In this document: one piece after another, positions 16,928 to 26,707 of the stretch | Position numbering within the stretch: position 1 is the stretch's first letter | Layout of the letters: every line of letters starts with the position of its first letter | Assembly: GCF_013141715.1 (NCBI RefSeq) | Contig: NZ_WHOA01000241.1 | Coordinates: forward strand, 62,001 to 126,000 | DNA from: Paenibacillus phytorum | GTDB lineage: Bacteria > Bacillota > Bacilli > Paenibacillales > NBRC-103111 | Direction of reading: 5' to 3' | Length of the DNA stretch: 64,000 bases | The notes under the pieces: model-generated | The model's database searches: none | Seen by the model: the letters and a program-made list of their open reading frames with translations, nothing else | Told to the model about the DNA's origin: nothing | Translations under genes and position numbers: made by a program

Positions 16928-17329
16928 ATGATGAATGTGCTAGCCAGTTGGATATCTACGATATATGCGGTCTTAGCAGTGGCGCCGTTTATTACGTTTA
17001 TCTTTATGTGGTTTCTAGTCTTTCTTTTTCTTAGAGATAAGAAAATGACAACAAGACTTACCATGGACGTGACGACGTTATTTCTGCTAGGCTCTGTTTC
17101 TTTGATGTGGAATCAATTATTTCATACGAATTTTGGTTTCTGGCTAATTGCTCTCGTGCTGCTCATCGCTTTTGGGATCATCGGTGGTTATCAGACGCAT
17201 CTGAAGGGGAAAACCGAATTATTAAAGGTTAGCAGGGTAGTATGGAGACTTAGTTTTCTGGGTCTATCAGCACTTTACATCCTGCTGTTTTTCCTGCATA
17301 TCGGGAAAAATTATATATTTTCTACCTAG
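16928..17329 (+). CDS. DUF3397 membrane protein
   Basis: A 133-residue protein with four predicted membrane helices (about 13-33, 45-62, 66-85 and 105-125), of the DUF3397 type that often sits between panE and bshC in Bacillales. The start ATG 16928 lies shortly after TAGGTG. It is 14 bases from panE and probably cotranscribed with it. Function is unknown. Confidence 0.8.
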   Translation: MMNVLASWISTIYAVLAVAPFITFIFMWFLVFLFLRDKKMTTRLTMDVTTLFLLGSVSLMWNQLFHTNFGFWLIALVLLIAFGIIGGYQTHLKGKTELLKVSRVVWRLSFLGLSALYILLFFLHIGKNYIFST

Positions 17330-17745
17330 GCAACACAATTTTGTGGAAATAATGTGAATAAATCAATTTTTAGCGTATGTTTGTAATATTTATTTGAGAA
17401 TTGTAGAAAATAACAATGAAATCCGTCTAGATTTTATTGACCGATGGTTGTATAATTAGAAACCGTAAAGGACCTTTTTCTTCATATTATTTTAACATGG
17501 GTGAATTAAAATTTTATCCAAGGTGAATGAAAGTAAAATTAGTTCTGGACAAAGCATAGTAATATGTTATAATTCCTTGCGTAGAGTCTAGTAATTTTTT
17601 TTACCAGAGGTTCGAGTCAGATATACTGACATGTGTGAAGCGGTTTCATTTATTTTTGGGTACAAGGTGTGAGGTTTATGTTAGTGAAACTATCAAAACA
17701 CCTAACCATAGATGTTTAGATACATATTTTAAAGGAGGAGTTTAT
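17330..17745 (+). other. Leader and promoter region of the opp operon
   Basis: This AT-rich, gene-free stretch of 416 bases separates the DUF3397 gene from oppA. An extended -10 element, TG then TATAAT at 17568-17573, is preceded by a weak -35 (CTGGAC, 17545-17550, 17-base spacer). The leader from about 17580 would be 165 bases long, with a T8 run at 17595. Another TATAAT at 17451 has no good -35. I saw no riboswitch or T-box motif. An in-frame extension of oppA upstream of 17746 lacks a ribosome binding site. Confidence 0.5.
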
Positions 17746-19428
17746 ATGAAAGCGACGAAATGGGTTTCTACAGCAGTAGCATTAACGCTTATGGGTAGTG
17801 TGGCAATTGGTTGTGCCAAAAAAGAAGAACCAACAGCATCACCAACTGGGGATACTAAAGGTACAACGGCTCCTGCGGCATCTAACAAACCACAAGAGAT
17901 TAAAATCAACTTTACTGCAGAGCCACCTGTTATGGATAGCTCCAAAGCAACTGCTAATGCTGCTTTCACATTCATTAGCGCATTTAATGAAGGTCTTTAT
18001 CGTTCTGACAAAGACGGCAAAGCGACTCCCGGACTTGCAAAAGATTTCCCTAAAATTTCTGCTGATGGTCTAACTTACACAATCGACATTCGCGACAATG
18101 CGAACTGGTCAGATGGTCAACCAGTAAAAGCACAGGATTTCGTTTATTCTTTCAAACGTACATTAGATCCAGCAACTAAAGGGCAATACAGTTTCGTAGT
18201 AGCTTGGATTAAAGGTGGAGAAGCTGTAACGAAAGCAAAAACACCTGAAGAGGTTAAAAAAGCTCAAGACGCACTTGGCGTAAAAGCAATTAGCGACAAG
18301 CAACTTGAAATTAAACTTGAGAAACCAGTTACTTTCTTTACACAAATGCTTGCGTTCGGAACTTTCTTGCCACAAAGAGAAGATTTCGTTACCAAAGCTG
18401 GCGATAAATATGGAGCAGAAGCTGATAAAGTAATTGGTGCAGGTCCATTTATTTTAAGCAAATGGGATCATGGCCAAACACTTGAACTAGTTAAAAACGA
18501 TAAATATTGGGATGCTGCTAACGTTAAGCTTACGAAAGCAACTGTCAATATCGTAAAAGATACAAATACAGGACTTAACCTATACGAAACAGATGCAGCT
18601 GATTTGGCTGAAATCAATCGCGATCAACTTAAACTATATGCAGGCAAACCAGACAACTTGCCAAAACCTGAGTTGACTAACTCTTACTTGATGTACCAAA
18701 CGAAAAAAGTTCCTGCCTTGGCTAACAAGAAAATTCGTCAAGCTTTAGGTATGGCAATCGATCGTCAAGCGTATGTAGATACTGTTCTTGCTAACGGATC
18801 TGTGGCTTCTACAGGTTTAGTGCCAGGTGGTACTTCGGATGGTGCAGGCGGGGATTTCCGTAAATCTGCTGGCGAAACACAACCTAAATTCGATGCTGCT
18901 AAAGCTAAACAATTGCTTGCTGAAGGTTTGAAAGAAGCTGGATTAACAGCTCTTCCAAAAATGAAAGTGAACGCGGATGATACAGAAACTGCGAAAAAAT
19001 CACTTGAGTTCATCCTTGCACAATGGAAACAAAACCTTGGATACGATGCAGAAGCGAACCCAGTTCCGCATGCATTGCGTATCGAGTTGTCCTCCAAACA
19101 TGACTTCGACATCGTTCTTTCCCTATGGGGCGCGGATTACAACGATCCAATGACATTCTTGGATATGTGGGTAACTGGCGGAGAATTTGATGAAGGCGAC
19201 TACAGCAACCCGCAATATGATACACTAATTAAGCAAGCTCAAACAGAAGTTGATCCTTCTAAACGTGCGAAAGCAATGATTGAAGCTGAGAAAATCCTGA
19301 TGGATGATCAAGGTGTAGCACCACTTTACTTCCGTACTCGTGCTTACTTGAAAAAGCCTTCAGTTAACGGTTTGATTCTTCCATCATTTGGTCAAGAATG
19401 GGAATTGAAATGGACATCTATTAAGTAG
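17746..19428 (+). CDS. oppA: Oligopeptide ABC transporter, substrate-binding lipoprotein
   Basis: A 560-residue extracellular solute-binding protein (SBP_bac_5 family). It starts with a lipoprotein signal peptide whose lipobox is AIGC, then a low-complexity linker rich in Thr, Ala and Pro, then the family core (ISADGLTYTIDIRDNANWSD near residue 100). It should capture peptides outside and deliver them to OppB/OppC. ATG 17746 has AAAGGAGGAG closely upstream. Codon use is markedly adapted (many GCT, AAA, GGT codons), suggesting high expression. The following hairpin may protect this mRNA. The ligand could be another peptide class. Confidence 0.93.
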   Translation: MKATKWVSTAVALTLMGSVAIGCAKKEEPTASPTGDTKGTTAPAASNKPQEIKINFTAEPPVMDSSKATANAAFTFISAFNEGLYRSDKDGKATPGLAKDFPKISADGLTYTIDIRDNANWSDGQPVKAQDFVYSFKRTLDPATKGQYSFVVAWIKGGEAVTKAKTPEEVKKAQDALGVKAISDKQLEIKLEKPVTFFTQMLAFGTFLPQREDFVTKAGDKYGAEADKVIGAGPFILSKWDHGQTLELVKNDKYWDAANVKLTKATVNIVKDTNTGLNLYETDAADLAEINRDQLKLYAGKPDNLPKPELTNSYLMYQTKKVPALANKKIRQALGMAIDRQAYVDTVLANGSVASTGLVPGGTSDGAGGDFRKSAGETQPKFDAAKAKQLLAEGLKEAGLTALPKMKVNADDTETAKKSLEFILAQWKQNLGYDAEANPVPHALRIELSSKHDFDIVLSLWGADYNDPMTFLDMWVTGGEFDEGDYSNPQYDTLIKQAQTEVDPSKRAKAMIEAEKILMDDQGVAPLYFRTRAYLKKPSVNGLILPSFGQEWELKWTSIK

Positions 19429-19452
19429 TCCAAACAGCATATCATTTTAAGA

Positions 19453-19491
19453 AGAAGGGGCCGTTCGCACCTCGTGGGAGCGGCCCCTTCT
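19453..19491 (+). terminator. Intercistronic stem after oppA (partial terminator or stabiliser)
   Basis: An 11-bp GC-rich stem, AGAAGGGGCCG (19453-19463) with CGGCCCCTTCT (19481-19491), has no T-run after it. It likely blocks 3' exonucleases and raises oppA over oppBCDF, as in many binding-protein operons. Confidence 0.65.
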
Positions 19492-19530
19492 AAATTTCTA
19501 AGCAGTTAATTTTAATAAAGGAGGAGCATT

Positions 19531-20463
19531 ATGGTTAAGTTCATTCTTCGCCGTTTCTTATATGCGCTTATTACGTTATGGCTTATTGCATCATTCACAT
19601 TCGTATTGATGAAAAACTTACCAGGTAATCCACTAGGAGAAGGCGCCGAAAAGATTCCTAAGGCTACGAAAGAGATGCTGATGAAGCAATACGGTTTAGA
19701 TAAGCCACTATGGGAACAATACTTGACATTCATGAACAACATCATCCATGGCGATCTAGGAGCTTCCTTTCAATTCCCTGCTCACAAAGTTACTGATATT
19801 ATCAAACAAGCATTCCCTTCTTCACTAGAACTTGGGTTAATCTCTATCGCTATTGCCATAGTTGCAGGTCTCACATTAGGGATTATTGCATCTCTGAAGC
19901 ATAATAAAGCAGGCGATTACACGGCAATGTTCATTGCGATTCTGGGTGTATCTATCCCATCCTTTGTTCTTGGTCCATTGCTTTCTTATTATATCGGTGT
20001 TAAATGGGGTATTCTCCCAGCAGGTTTATGGAAAGGTCCAAGTTATCGAATTTTACCATCAATTGCGCTGTCATTTGGAACCATTGCCATTTTGGCACGT
20101 TTGATGCGTACGTCCATGTTGGACGTTCTGAATCAGGATTATATTAAGACAGCCAAATCCAAAGGTTTGAGCAATTTTACAGTTGTTGTTAAGCACACGA
20201 TAAGAAATGCTATTTTACCAGTTATCACAATTATAGGTCCAATATTTGTAAACGTAATCACTGGAACGCTGGTTGTTGAGCAAATTTTCGGTGTGCCGGG
20301 CTTAGGAAAACATTTCGTTTCTTCCGTTTCTTCCAACGATTACACCATGATCTCTGGATTAACGATTTTCTATTCAAGTATACTTATCTTAGTCATCTTT
20401 ATCACAGACGTAGTGTATGGCTTTGTAGACCCTAGAATTCGTCTTGGGAAAGGCGGGAAATAA
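19531..20463 (+). CDS. oppB: Oligopeptide ABC transporter permease OppB
   Basis: A 310-residue membrane permease. The N-terminal signature FILRRFLYALITLWLIASFTF and LPGNPL are typical of OppB/DppB; about six helices follow, and the EAA loop that docks the ATPases is near residues 190-225 (MLDVLNQDYIKTAKSKGLS). ATG 19531 has AAAGGAGGAG upstream. It is the second gene of the opp operon, four bases before oppC. Confidence 0.95.
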   Translation: MVKFILRRFLYALITLWLIASFTFVLMKNLPGNPLGEGAEKIPKATKEMLMKQYGLDKPLWEQYLTFMNNIIHGDLGASFQFPAHKVTDIIKQAFPSSLELGLISIAIAIVAGLTLGIIASLKHNKAGDYTAMFIAILGVSIPSFVLGPLLSYYIGVKWGILPAGLWKGPSYRILPSIALSFGTIAILARLMRTSMLDVLNQDYIKTAKSKGLSNFTVVVKHTIRNAILPVITIIGPIFVNVITGTLVVEQIFGVPGLGKHFVSSVSSNDYTMISGLTIFYSSILILVIFITDVVYGFVDPRIRLGKGGK

Positions 20464-20466
20464 ATC

Positions 20467-21399
20467 ATGCAAACACCAAATAATGCAACTGAGAATAACT
20501 ACAAGTTTGCTCCCGTTTCAAATAAATCTTTAACTGGCGAAAAAATTGTTAGACCTTCGCTCAATTATTGGCAGGACGCATGGAGACGACTTAAGAAAAA
20601 TAGACTGGCTATGGCTGGCTTAATTATATTGGTTGCCTTGATCGTATTAGCGATTATTGTACCTTTTGTTTCAAGCTACGATTATCAGACACAAAACTTA
20701 AAAGTAAAAAATGTGTCTCCAAGTGGTGAACACTGGTTCGGTACAGACGACTTCGGACGCGATGTTTGGACCCGTGTATGGTGGGGAACACGTATCTCCT
20801 TATTTATCGGGATTGTAGCAGCTTTAATTGATTTGGTTATCGGTGTTCTTTATGGTGGTATTTCTGCGTACTATGGCGGGAAAGTTGATGAAGTAATGCA
20901 GCGTACGATTGAAATCGTCTATGCGATTCCTTTCTTGTTGATCGCGATTCTACTCATTATGGTTATCGGTTCCGGTGTTTCATCTATTATTTTGGCTATG
21001 GCAATAACGGGGTGGGTTCCAATGGCACGTTTGGTGCGCGGTCAAATGCTCACGTTGAAAGAGCAAGAGTTCGTGCTTGCATCCCGTACACTTGGCGCAT
21101 CTCCAATGAGAATTATTATGCGCAGCTTGATTCCTAATGCGTTAGGTATCATCATCGTGCAAATTACATTTGTTGTTCCAGCTGCTATCTTTACTGAAGC
21201 GTTCCTTAGCTTCATTGGTCTTGGTGTTAAACCGCCGCTCGCATCGCTGGGTAACTTGCTATCGGACGGCGCCAACTATATCCGGTTATATCCGCATCGC
21301 CTTATTTTCCCGACTATTATTTTCAGCTTGATTCTATTAAGCTTCAATTTACTCGGCGATGGGCTTCGTGATGCGCTTGATCCAAAAATGCGCAAGTAA
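20467..21399 (+). CDS. oppC: Oligopeptide ABC transporter permease OppC
   Basis: A 310-residue permease with a longer cytoplasmic N-terminus before the first helix (about 45-67), as usual for OppC/DppC. SGEHWFGTDDFGRDVWTRV is the family signature; the EAA loop is EQEFVLASRTLGASPMRII. It pairs with OppB to form the channel. It follows oppB by three bases. Confidence 0.95.
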   Translation: MQTPNNATENNYKFAPVSNKSLTGEKIVRPSLNYWQDAWRRLKKNRLAMAGLIILVALIVLAIIVPFVSSYDYQTQNLKVKNVSPSGEHWFGTDDFGRDVWTRVWWGTRISLFIGIVAALIDLVIGVLYGGISAYYGGKVDEVMQRTIEIVYAIPFLLIAILLIMVIGSGVSSIILAMAITGWVPMARLVRGQMLTLKEQEFVLASRTLGASPMRIIMRSLIPNALGIIIVQITFVVPAAIFTEAFLSFIGLGVKPPLASLGNLLSDGANYIRLYPHRLIFPTIIFSLILLSFNLLGDGLRDALDPKMRK

Positions 21400-21412
21400 G
21401 AAGGGGTGAATA

Positions 21413-22450
21413 ATGATGAGCACCAATAACAATTTACTTGAAGTAAAAGATTTGAGAGTTTCTTTCCGGACATATGCGGGGGAAGTTCAAGCTGTTCGCG
21501 GCGTATCTTTTTCTTTGAAAAAAGGTGAAGTGTTGGCGATTGTAGGTGAATCCGGCTGCGGTAAGTCCGTTACGGCACAAACGCTCATGCGTTTAATTCC
21601 TACTCCGCCTAGCTATATAAAAAGCGGTTCTATCATGTTTGACGGGAAAATGGATATTACCAAGCTTTCAAACAAACAGATGGAGAAAATTCGCGGATCC
21701 GAAATGGGTATGATTTTCCAGGATCCAATGACTTCTTTGAATCCGACGATGAAAGTCGGCGATCAAATTACAGAAGGTCTAATTAAGCATGAAGGTTTGA
21801 ATAAAAAGGCTGCAACTGAGAAAGCGATTGAAATTCTCAAGCTTGTAGGCATTAACTCTCCAGAGGGCCGTATTCACCAATATCCACATGAGCTCTCCGG
21901 TGGTATGCGTCAACGTGTTATGATTGCTATCGCACTTGCTTGTTCGCCTAAACTGCTTATCGCAGATGAGCCAACAACGGCTCTTGATGTGACGATCCAG
22001 GCGCAAATCATTGATTTGATGAAGACGATCTCTGTTAAAACGGACTCATCTATTATCTTAATTACACATGACCTTGGTGTCGTAGCTGATATGGCTCAAC
22101 GTGTTGTCGTTATGTACGCTGGGAAAATTATTGAGCAAGGTACAGTAGATGAAATTTTCTACGAACCGCAGCATCCATATACATGGGGCTTGCTTCGTTC
22201 AGTGCCGCGTTTGGATACGAATAGTAATGAAGAGCTTGTGCCGATTCCAGGTACACCTCCAGATCTGTTCGCACCTCCAAAAGGGTGTGCTTTTGCAGCC
22301 AGATGTCCATATGCGATGAATCATTGTTTGGAAGAAGATCCAGAGCATACGTCGCTTTCTGAGACACACAGTGCCGCTTGCTGGCTGCTGCACCCAGATG
22401 CACCGAAGGTTGAACGTCCTGTAGGAGTGGGGGGGCATCAACATGTCTAA
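21413..22450 (+). CDS. oppD: Oligopeptide ABC transporter ATPase OppD
   Basis: A 345-residue ATP-binding subunit. Walker A is [10 protein letters not shown], the ABC signature is [12 protein letters not shown], Walker B is [13 protein letters not shown], and the switch histidine follows in ITHDLG. The C-terminal oligopeptide-transport extension contains the cysteine cluster [14 protein letters not shown] that in this family can bind an iron-sulfur cluster. ATG 21413 or 21416 follows AAGGGGTG. It overlaps oppF by 8 bases. Confidence 0.95.
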   Translation: MMSTNNNLLEVKDLRVSFRTYAGEVQAVRGVSFSLKKGEVLAIVGESGCGKSVTAQTLMRLIPTPPSYIKSGSIMFDGKMDITKLSNKQMEKIRGSEMGMIFQDPMTSLNPTMKVGDQITEGLIKHEGLNKKAATEKAIEILKLVGINSPEGRIHQYPHELSGGMRQRVMIAIALACSPKLLIADEPTTALDVTIQAQIIDLMKTISVKTDSSIILITHDLGVVADMAQRVVVMYAGKIIEQGTVDEIFYEPQHPYTWGLLRSVPRLDTNSNEELVPIPGTPPDLFAPPKGCAFAARCPYAMNHCLEEDPEHTSLSETHSAACWLLHPDAPKVERPVGVGGHQHV

Positions 22451-23405
22451 ATCTAATCAACCGATTTTACAAATTCGTAATATGAAGAAGCATTTTAATC
22501 TTGGCAACGGTAAAATATTGAAAGCTGTTGACAATTTCTCTATAGAAATTAACCGCGGTGAAACATTTGGACTTGTAGGGGAATCCGGATGTGGGAAATC
22601 GACAGCGGGTAGAACGATTATCAAGCTTTATGATGCAACAGAAGGCGAAGTTATTTTCGACGGTGAAGATGTTCATAAGTTGAAGGGGAAGAAGCTGAAA
22701 GACTTTAATCGGAATATGCAAATGGTATTCCAAGATCCTTACGCTTCTTTGAACCCTCGTATGACGGTGGGGAATATCATTGCTGAAGGTATTGATATTC
22801 ATGGATTGTACAAAGGTCTTAAACGTAAAGAACGTGTGATGGAATTGCTTCGCGCCGTTGGTTTGAACGATGAGCATGCCAATCGTTTCCCGCATGAATT
22901 TTCCGGTGGTCAGCGTCAACGTATCGGGATTGCCCGTGCGCTTGCAATTGAACCGAAATTTATTATTGCGGATGAGCCGATCTCTGCATTGGACGTTTCC
23001 GTGCAAGCACAGGTTGTTAACTTGTTCAAGAGATTACAGAAAGAAATGGGCTTGACTTATTTATTTATCGCGCATGATTTGGCGATGGTTAAGCATATTT
23101 CCGATCGTATCGGTGTTATGTATCTTGGTAACCTCGTTGAGGTGACGACGTCTGATGCTCTTTACGCGAAGCCGCTTCATCCTTACACACAGTCGCTGCT
23201 TTCTGCGATTCCGATCCCAGATCCGGAAATTGAGCGTACACGTGAGCGCATCATTCTTCAAGGTGATGTACCAAGTCCGCTTAATCCGCCTAGTGGATGT
23301 CCGTTCCGTACGCGCTGTCCACAAGCAATGCCGCAGTGTGCGGAATCGATGCCGCCATCCAAAGAAGTGGAACCAAATCACTTCGTAGCTTGTCATTTGT
23401 ATTAA
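22443..23405 (+). CDS. oppF: Oligopeptide ABC transporter ATPase OppF
   Basis: A 320-residue ATP-binding subunit that forms a heterodimer with OppD. Walker A is [13 protein letters not shown], the signature is FSGGQRQRIGIA, Walker B is FIIADEPISALDVS, and the C-terminal cysteine motif is CPFRTRCPQAMPQC. The start ATG overlaps the end of oppD and has a G-rich binding site. It ends the operon, with a terminator directly after. Confidence 0.95.
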   Translation: MSKSNQPILQIRNMKKHFNLGNGKILKAVDNFSIEINRGETFGLVGESGCGKSTAGRTIIKLYDATEGEVIFDGEDVHKLKGKKLKDFNRNMQMVFQDPYASLNPRMTVGNIIAEGIDIHGLYKGLKRKERVMELLRAVGLNDEHANRFPHEFSGGQRQRIGIARALAIEPKFIIADEPISALDVSVQAQVVNLFKRLQKEMGLTYLFIAHDLAMVKHISDRIGVMYLGNLVEVTTSDALYAKPLHPYTQSLLSAIPIPDPEIERTRERIILQGDVPSPLNPPSGCPFRTRCPQAMPQCAESMPPSKEVEPNHFVACHLY

Positions 23406-23412
23406 GATTGTT

Positions 23413-23440
23413 CAGCCGTCCCCGTAGGGGGCGGCTTTTT
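23413..23440 (+). terminator. Terminator of the opp operon
   Basis: AGCCGTCCCC (23414-23423) pairs with GGGGGCGGCT (23427-23436) around GTA, followed by TTTT. Confidence 0.88.
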
Positions 23441-23472
23441 AATGTTCAATTGTAATTATTTAAAATACAGTT

Positions 23473-23501
23473 TTGACGATTGCGAACCTTACGTGTACAA
23501 T
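23473..23501 (+). promoter_or_regulatory. Sigma-A promoter of bshC
   Basis: TTGACG (23473-23478) and TACAAT (23496-23501) are exactly 17 bases apart, with the opp terminator just upstream. Confidence 0.8.
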
Positions 23502-23549
23502 CAAAGAATAGTCGTTTTATTTGGTATGAAGAGGAGACACTAGTCGCAT

Positions 23550-25184
23550 ATGCAAATGGAAACTTTTCATTGGAAGAAAAATCAGAAGTTAGCGGAAGAT
23601 TACATAGCTCAGACAGATAAAGCTAAAGCTTTATTTCCTTACCACTTCGGAAACTTGGAGGACTGGCGGTCCCGAGTTCAATGGTTAGACGAAGTAAAGA
23701 CTTCACCTCAAGTTGATCGAAGGCTCTTGGTGCAAGTCTTGAGAAAATACAATGAGAGAATAGGAAATACACAGGCTGCATTTGATCATATCTCGTCATT
23801 GGCTGATAAGGATACACTTGCGATTGTGGGGGGCCAGCAAGCCGGGTTGTTTGGTGGTTCGCTGCTTGTTCTGTACAAAGCTATAAGCATTGTTCAACTG
23901 GCTCGTGAATGGAGTGGGAAATTACAACGCCCGGTTGTGCCGATTTTTTGGATCGCCGGTGAGGATCATGACTTCGATGAAGTTAACCATACGTATACGT
24001 TATCGAATGCTCAGCAAATTGAGAAAATCAAGGTTGATCATCCGACAGGACGACGCACATCCGTCAGTAGGCTGCCTCTTGAACCTGATGCATGGAAAGA
24101 GGCTTTGGCGGCGTTAGATCAATCCCTGATGGATACAGAGTTTAAAGCTTCGCTAATCGCTAAGCTGGAGGGAACAACAGAGGATGGGGCAACATTATCG
24201 GATGCTTTTGCTCGCTGGATGGCTATCCTCTTTGGGGAATACGGGCTTGTTCTTATAGACTCCGATGAACCTTCCTTACGAGCTTTGGAAGCGTCCATGT
24301 TTGAGAAGCTTATCCTTCAGAATGAAGCATTCTTGGGATCGTTACAGAAGAGTCAGGATGAAGTTGAGCAAGCGGGATATGAGAGTCAAGCTGAAATAAG
24401 CAACGACGGAGCTAATTTGTTTATATTTGCAGATGGACAGCGGCTGCTCTTACATCGTGAAGGTGAACTATTTACAGATAAGAAGAAGGACAATAGTTAT
24501 ACTAAACAGCAGCTTCAAGATTTAGCATTAACAACACCTGAGAATTTAAGCAACAACGTGATGTCGCGGCCTCTAATGCAAGAATTTCTATTCCCTGTTC
24601 TCGCTACTGTGTTAGGACCTGGTGAGATTGCTTATTGGTCGCTGACGAAGCATGCTTTCGAACAGTTTGGCATGAAAATGCCGATCATTGCACCGCGCAT
24701 GGAGTTTACTTTGATCGAGGGTACGGTTCAGAAACAAATGAACAAATATGGTTTTACATTTGAGGACGTGCTTGAGCGCTTTGAGCACAAGAAGCAAGAA
24801 TGGCTGGATGCGCAAGATACATTGCAACTAAATGAGCGGTTCGATGCTGTAAAATCGGAATTCAGTGTGAACTACGCACCTCTTGTGGAATCTCTAGCTG
24901 CGATCAACCCCGGGGTTAAAAAGCTGGGAGAAACGAATTTAGCGAAAATCCTCGAGCAAATCGAATTCTTACGTAATAAAGCAGGAGAAGCATATAAGAC
25001 GCAATTCGATGCGGCGTTGCGACAATTAGAACGCATAAGACTAACGATATTACCGTTCGCCAAGCCGCAAGAAAGAGTGTATAATGGGTGTGCTTATATG
25101 AATCGGTATGGGAATGAATGGCTCCGAGATTTAATTGAGACGCCGATTCCTGTTGACGGTTTGCATCGTATTTATTATTTATAG
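23550..25184 (+). CDS. bshC: Bacillithiol synthase BshC (cysteine-adding enzyme)
   Basis: BshC adds cysteine to GlcN-malate in the last step of bacillithiol synthesis. The 544-residue length is typical. Signature stretches are AIVGGQQAGLFGGSLLVLYK and VPIFWIAGEDHDFDEVNHTY, together with the C-terminal coiled coil (about 425-505). Its place upstream of mraZ matches Bacillus, where bshC (yllA) precedes mraZ (yllB). ATG 23550 is used although GAGGAG lies rather far (about 14 bases) upstream, so the start is slightly uncertain. ahcY follows by 12 bases. Confidence 0.93.
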   Translation: MQMETFHWKKNQKLAEDYIAQTDKAKALFPYHFGNLEDWRSRVQWLDEVKTSPQVDRRLLVQVLRKYNERIGNTQAAFDHISSLADKDTLAIVGGQQAGLFGGSLLVLYKAISIVQLAREWSGKLQRPVVPIFWIAGEDHDFDEVNHTYTLSNAQQIEKIKVDHPTGRRTSVSRLPLEPDAWKEALAALDQSLMDTEFKASLIAKLEGTTEDGATLSDAFARWMAILFGEYGLVLIDSDEPSLRALEASMFEKLILQNEAFLGSLQKSQDEVEQAGYESQAEISNDGANLFIFADGQRLLLHREGELFTDKKKDNSYTKQQLQDLALTTPENLSNNVMSRPLMQEFLFPVLATVLGPGEIAYWSLTKHAFEQFGMKMPIIAPRMEFTLIEGTVQKQMNKYGFTFEDVLERFEHKKQEWLDAQDTLQLNERFDAVKSEFSVNYAPLVESLAAINPGVKKLGETNLAKILEQIEFLRNKAGEAYKTQFDAALRQLERIRLTILPFAKPQERVYNGCAYMNRYGNEWLRDLIETPIPVDGLHRIYYL

Positions 25185-25196
25185 GAGGAAACGAAC

Positions 25197-26459
25197 ATGA
25201 CAACTGTAGAAAAGAGTATTGTTGCTGATATAACCCTAGCACCGGAAGGTCATTTGAAAATTGATTGGGTCCAGGCGCACATGCCTGTTTTGAATCGTAT
25301 TCGTGAGCAATTTGAGAAGGAACAGCCTTTTAAAGGATTGAAAGTGGCTATTTCCTTGCATTTAGAAGCGAAAACAGCTTATTTAGCCAAAGTAGTAAAA
25401 GCCGGTGGAGCTGAAGTAACGATTACGGGCAGCAATCCGCTATCTACACAAGATGACGTTTGTGCAGCGCTTGTTGAGGATGGTATCACTGTTTTTGCGA
25501 AATACAATCCGAGTCCGGAAGAATATAAAGAGCTGCTGATTAAAGCGCTCGAAACGAAGCCTGACCTGATCATTGATGATGGCGGCGATTTGGTTTCTAT
25601 TCTTCATTCCGAACGCAAAGATTTGGCTGTACAAGTGCGCGGCGGAGCTGAAGAAACAACAACTGGTATTCTTCGTCTGAAAGCGATGGAGAAAGAAGGC
25701 AAGCTTGAATTCCCGATGGTCGCAGTTAACGATGCTTTCTGTAAATACTTGTTCGATAATCGTTATGGTACAGGTCAATCCGTTTGGGATGGCATCAACC
25801 GTACAACCAACTTGGTTGTAGCTGGTAAAACAGTTGTTGTTGTCGGGTATGGCTGGTGTGGTAAAGGTGTGGCTATGCGCGCTAAAGGTTTGGGCGCGAA
25901 TGTAATCGTAACTGAAATTGATGCAATTAAAGGTGTCGAAGCCTACATGGATGGCTTTGCTGTTATGCCAATGCTTGAAGCAGCGAAATTGGGCGATTTC
26001 TTTGTAACAGTTACGGGTAACCGTGATGTGATTCGTGGAGAGCACTACAAAGTAATGAAAGATGGCGCGATTCTATCGAATGCAGGCCACTTTGACGTGG
26101 AAGTAAACAAACCGGAACTTGAAGCAATGTCTTCATCCAAGCGTACAGTAAGACGCAATATTGAAGAGTACCAATTGACGGACGGTCGTAAAGTATACAT
26201 TCTTGCTGAGGGACGTCTAGTTAACCTAGCTGCAGGCGATGGTCATCCGGCTGAAATTATGGATATGACGTTTGCGCTGCAAGCTATGTCACTTAAATAT
26301 GTAAATGATGAATACAAGAAATTAGGTAAAACTGTTGTCAATGTACCTTATGTGCTGGATGAGCAAGTAGCTCGATTCAAGTTGGAATCTCTTGGCACTA
26401 GCATTGATTCGTTGACAGAAGAGCAGAAGATGTACCTGGACAGCTGGGCGGAGCATTAA
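25197..26459 (+). CDS. ahcY: Adenosylhomocysteinase (S-adenosyl-L-homocysteine hydrolase)
   Basis: Splits S-adenosylhomocysteine into adenosine and homocysteine, clearing the product of methyltransferases. The protein has the NAD-binding motif [22 protein letters not shown], the substrate regions [15 protein letters not shown] and [18 protein letters not shown], and NAGHFDVEV. It is 420 residues, the short form seen in Thermotoga and archaea, and lacks the C-terminal Lys-x-x-x-Tyr tail of eukaryotic enzymes. Some short enzymes prefer S-inosylhomocysteine, so the substrate is not certain. Most Bacillus use Pfs/LuxS instead. It follows bshC closely (12 bases, own AGGAGG) and ends at a terminator. 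Confidence 0.92.
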   Translation: MTTVEKSIVADITLAPEGHLKIDWVQAHMPVLNRIREQFEKEQPFKGLKVAISLHLEAKTAYLAKVVKAGGAEVTITGSNPLSTQDDVCAALVEDGITVFAKYNPSPEEYKELLIKALETKPDLIIDDGGDLVSILHSERKDLAVQVRGGAEETTTGILRLKAMEKEGKLEFPMVAVNDAFCKYLFDNRYGTGQSVWDGINRTTNLVVAGKTVVVVGYGWCGKGVAMRAKGLGANVIVTEIDAIKGVEAYMDGFAVMPMLEAAKLGDFFVTVTGNRDVIRGEHYKVMKDGAILSNAGHFDVEVNKPELEAMSSSKRTVRRNIEEYQLTDGRKVYILAEGRLVNLAAGDGHPAEIMDMTFALQAMSLKYVNDEYKKLGKTVVNVPYVLDEQVARFKLESLGTSIDSLTEEQKMYLDSWAEH

Positions 26460-26516
26460 GATCAAGGGAGCTTTTTGGAGACTTGGAGAACTTTCAAAAG
26501 CCTTCAAAAGCTTTGG

Positions 26517-26567
26517 AGAACCTTTCAGACCACTTTAAGAGTGGGCTGGGAGGTTTTCTTTTTTTGT
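26517..26567 (+). terminator. Terminator of the bshC-ahcY unit
   Basis: AACCT (26519-26523) pairs with AGGTT (26551-26555), an inner CCACT/AGTGG stem is nested inside, and a T-rich run ending in T7 follows. Upstream, between 26470 and 26525, the short words GGAGAAC and TTCAAAAGC are each repeated. Confidence 0.75.
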
Positions 26568-26707
26568 GTAACGGTAGAACAAGGATTGGCTAAGGTTTAT
26601 TTTATCAGCAATTATTTGTTGAAGTGACTAGGCGACTTGCAACCTTTCCATCTTAACCCCCGTTTATAGGGTGTATAACCTATATTTGGTAGCGAGGGGT
26701 TGGCAAG

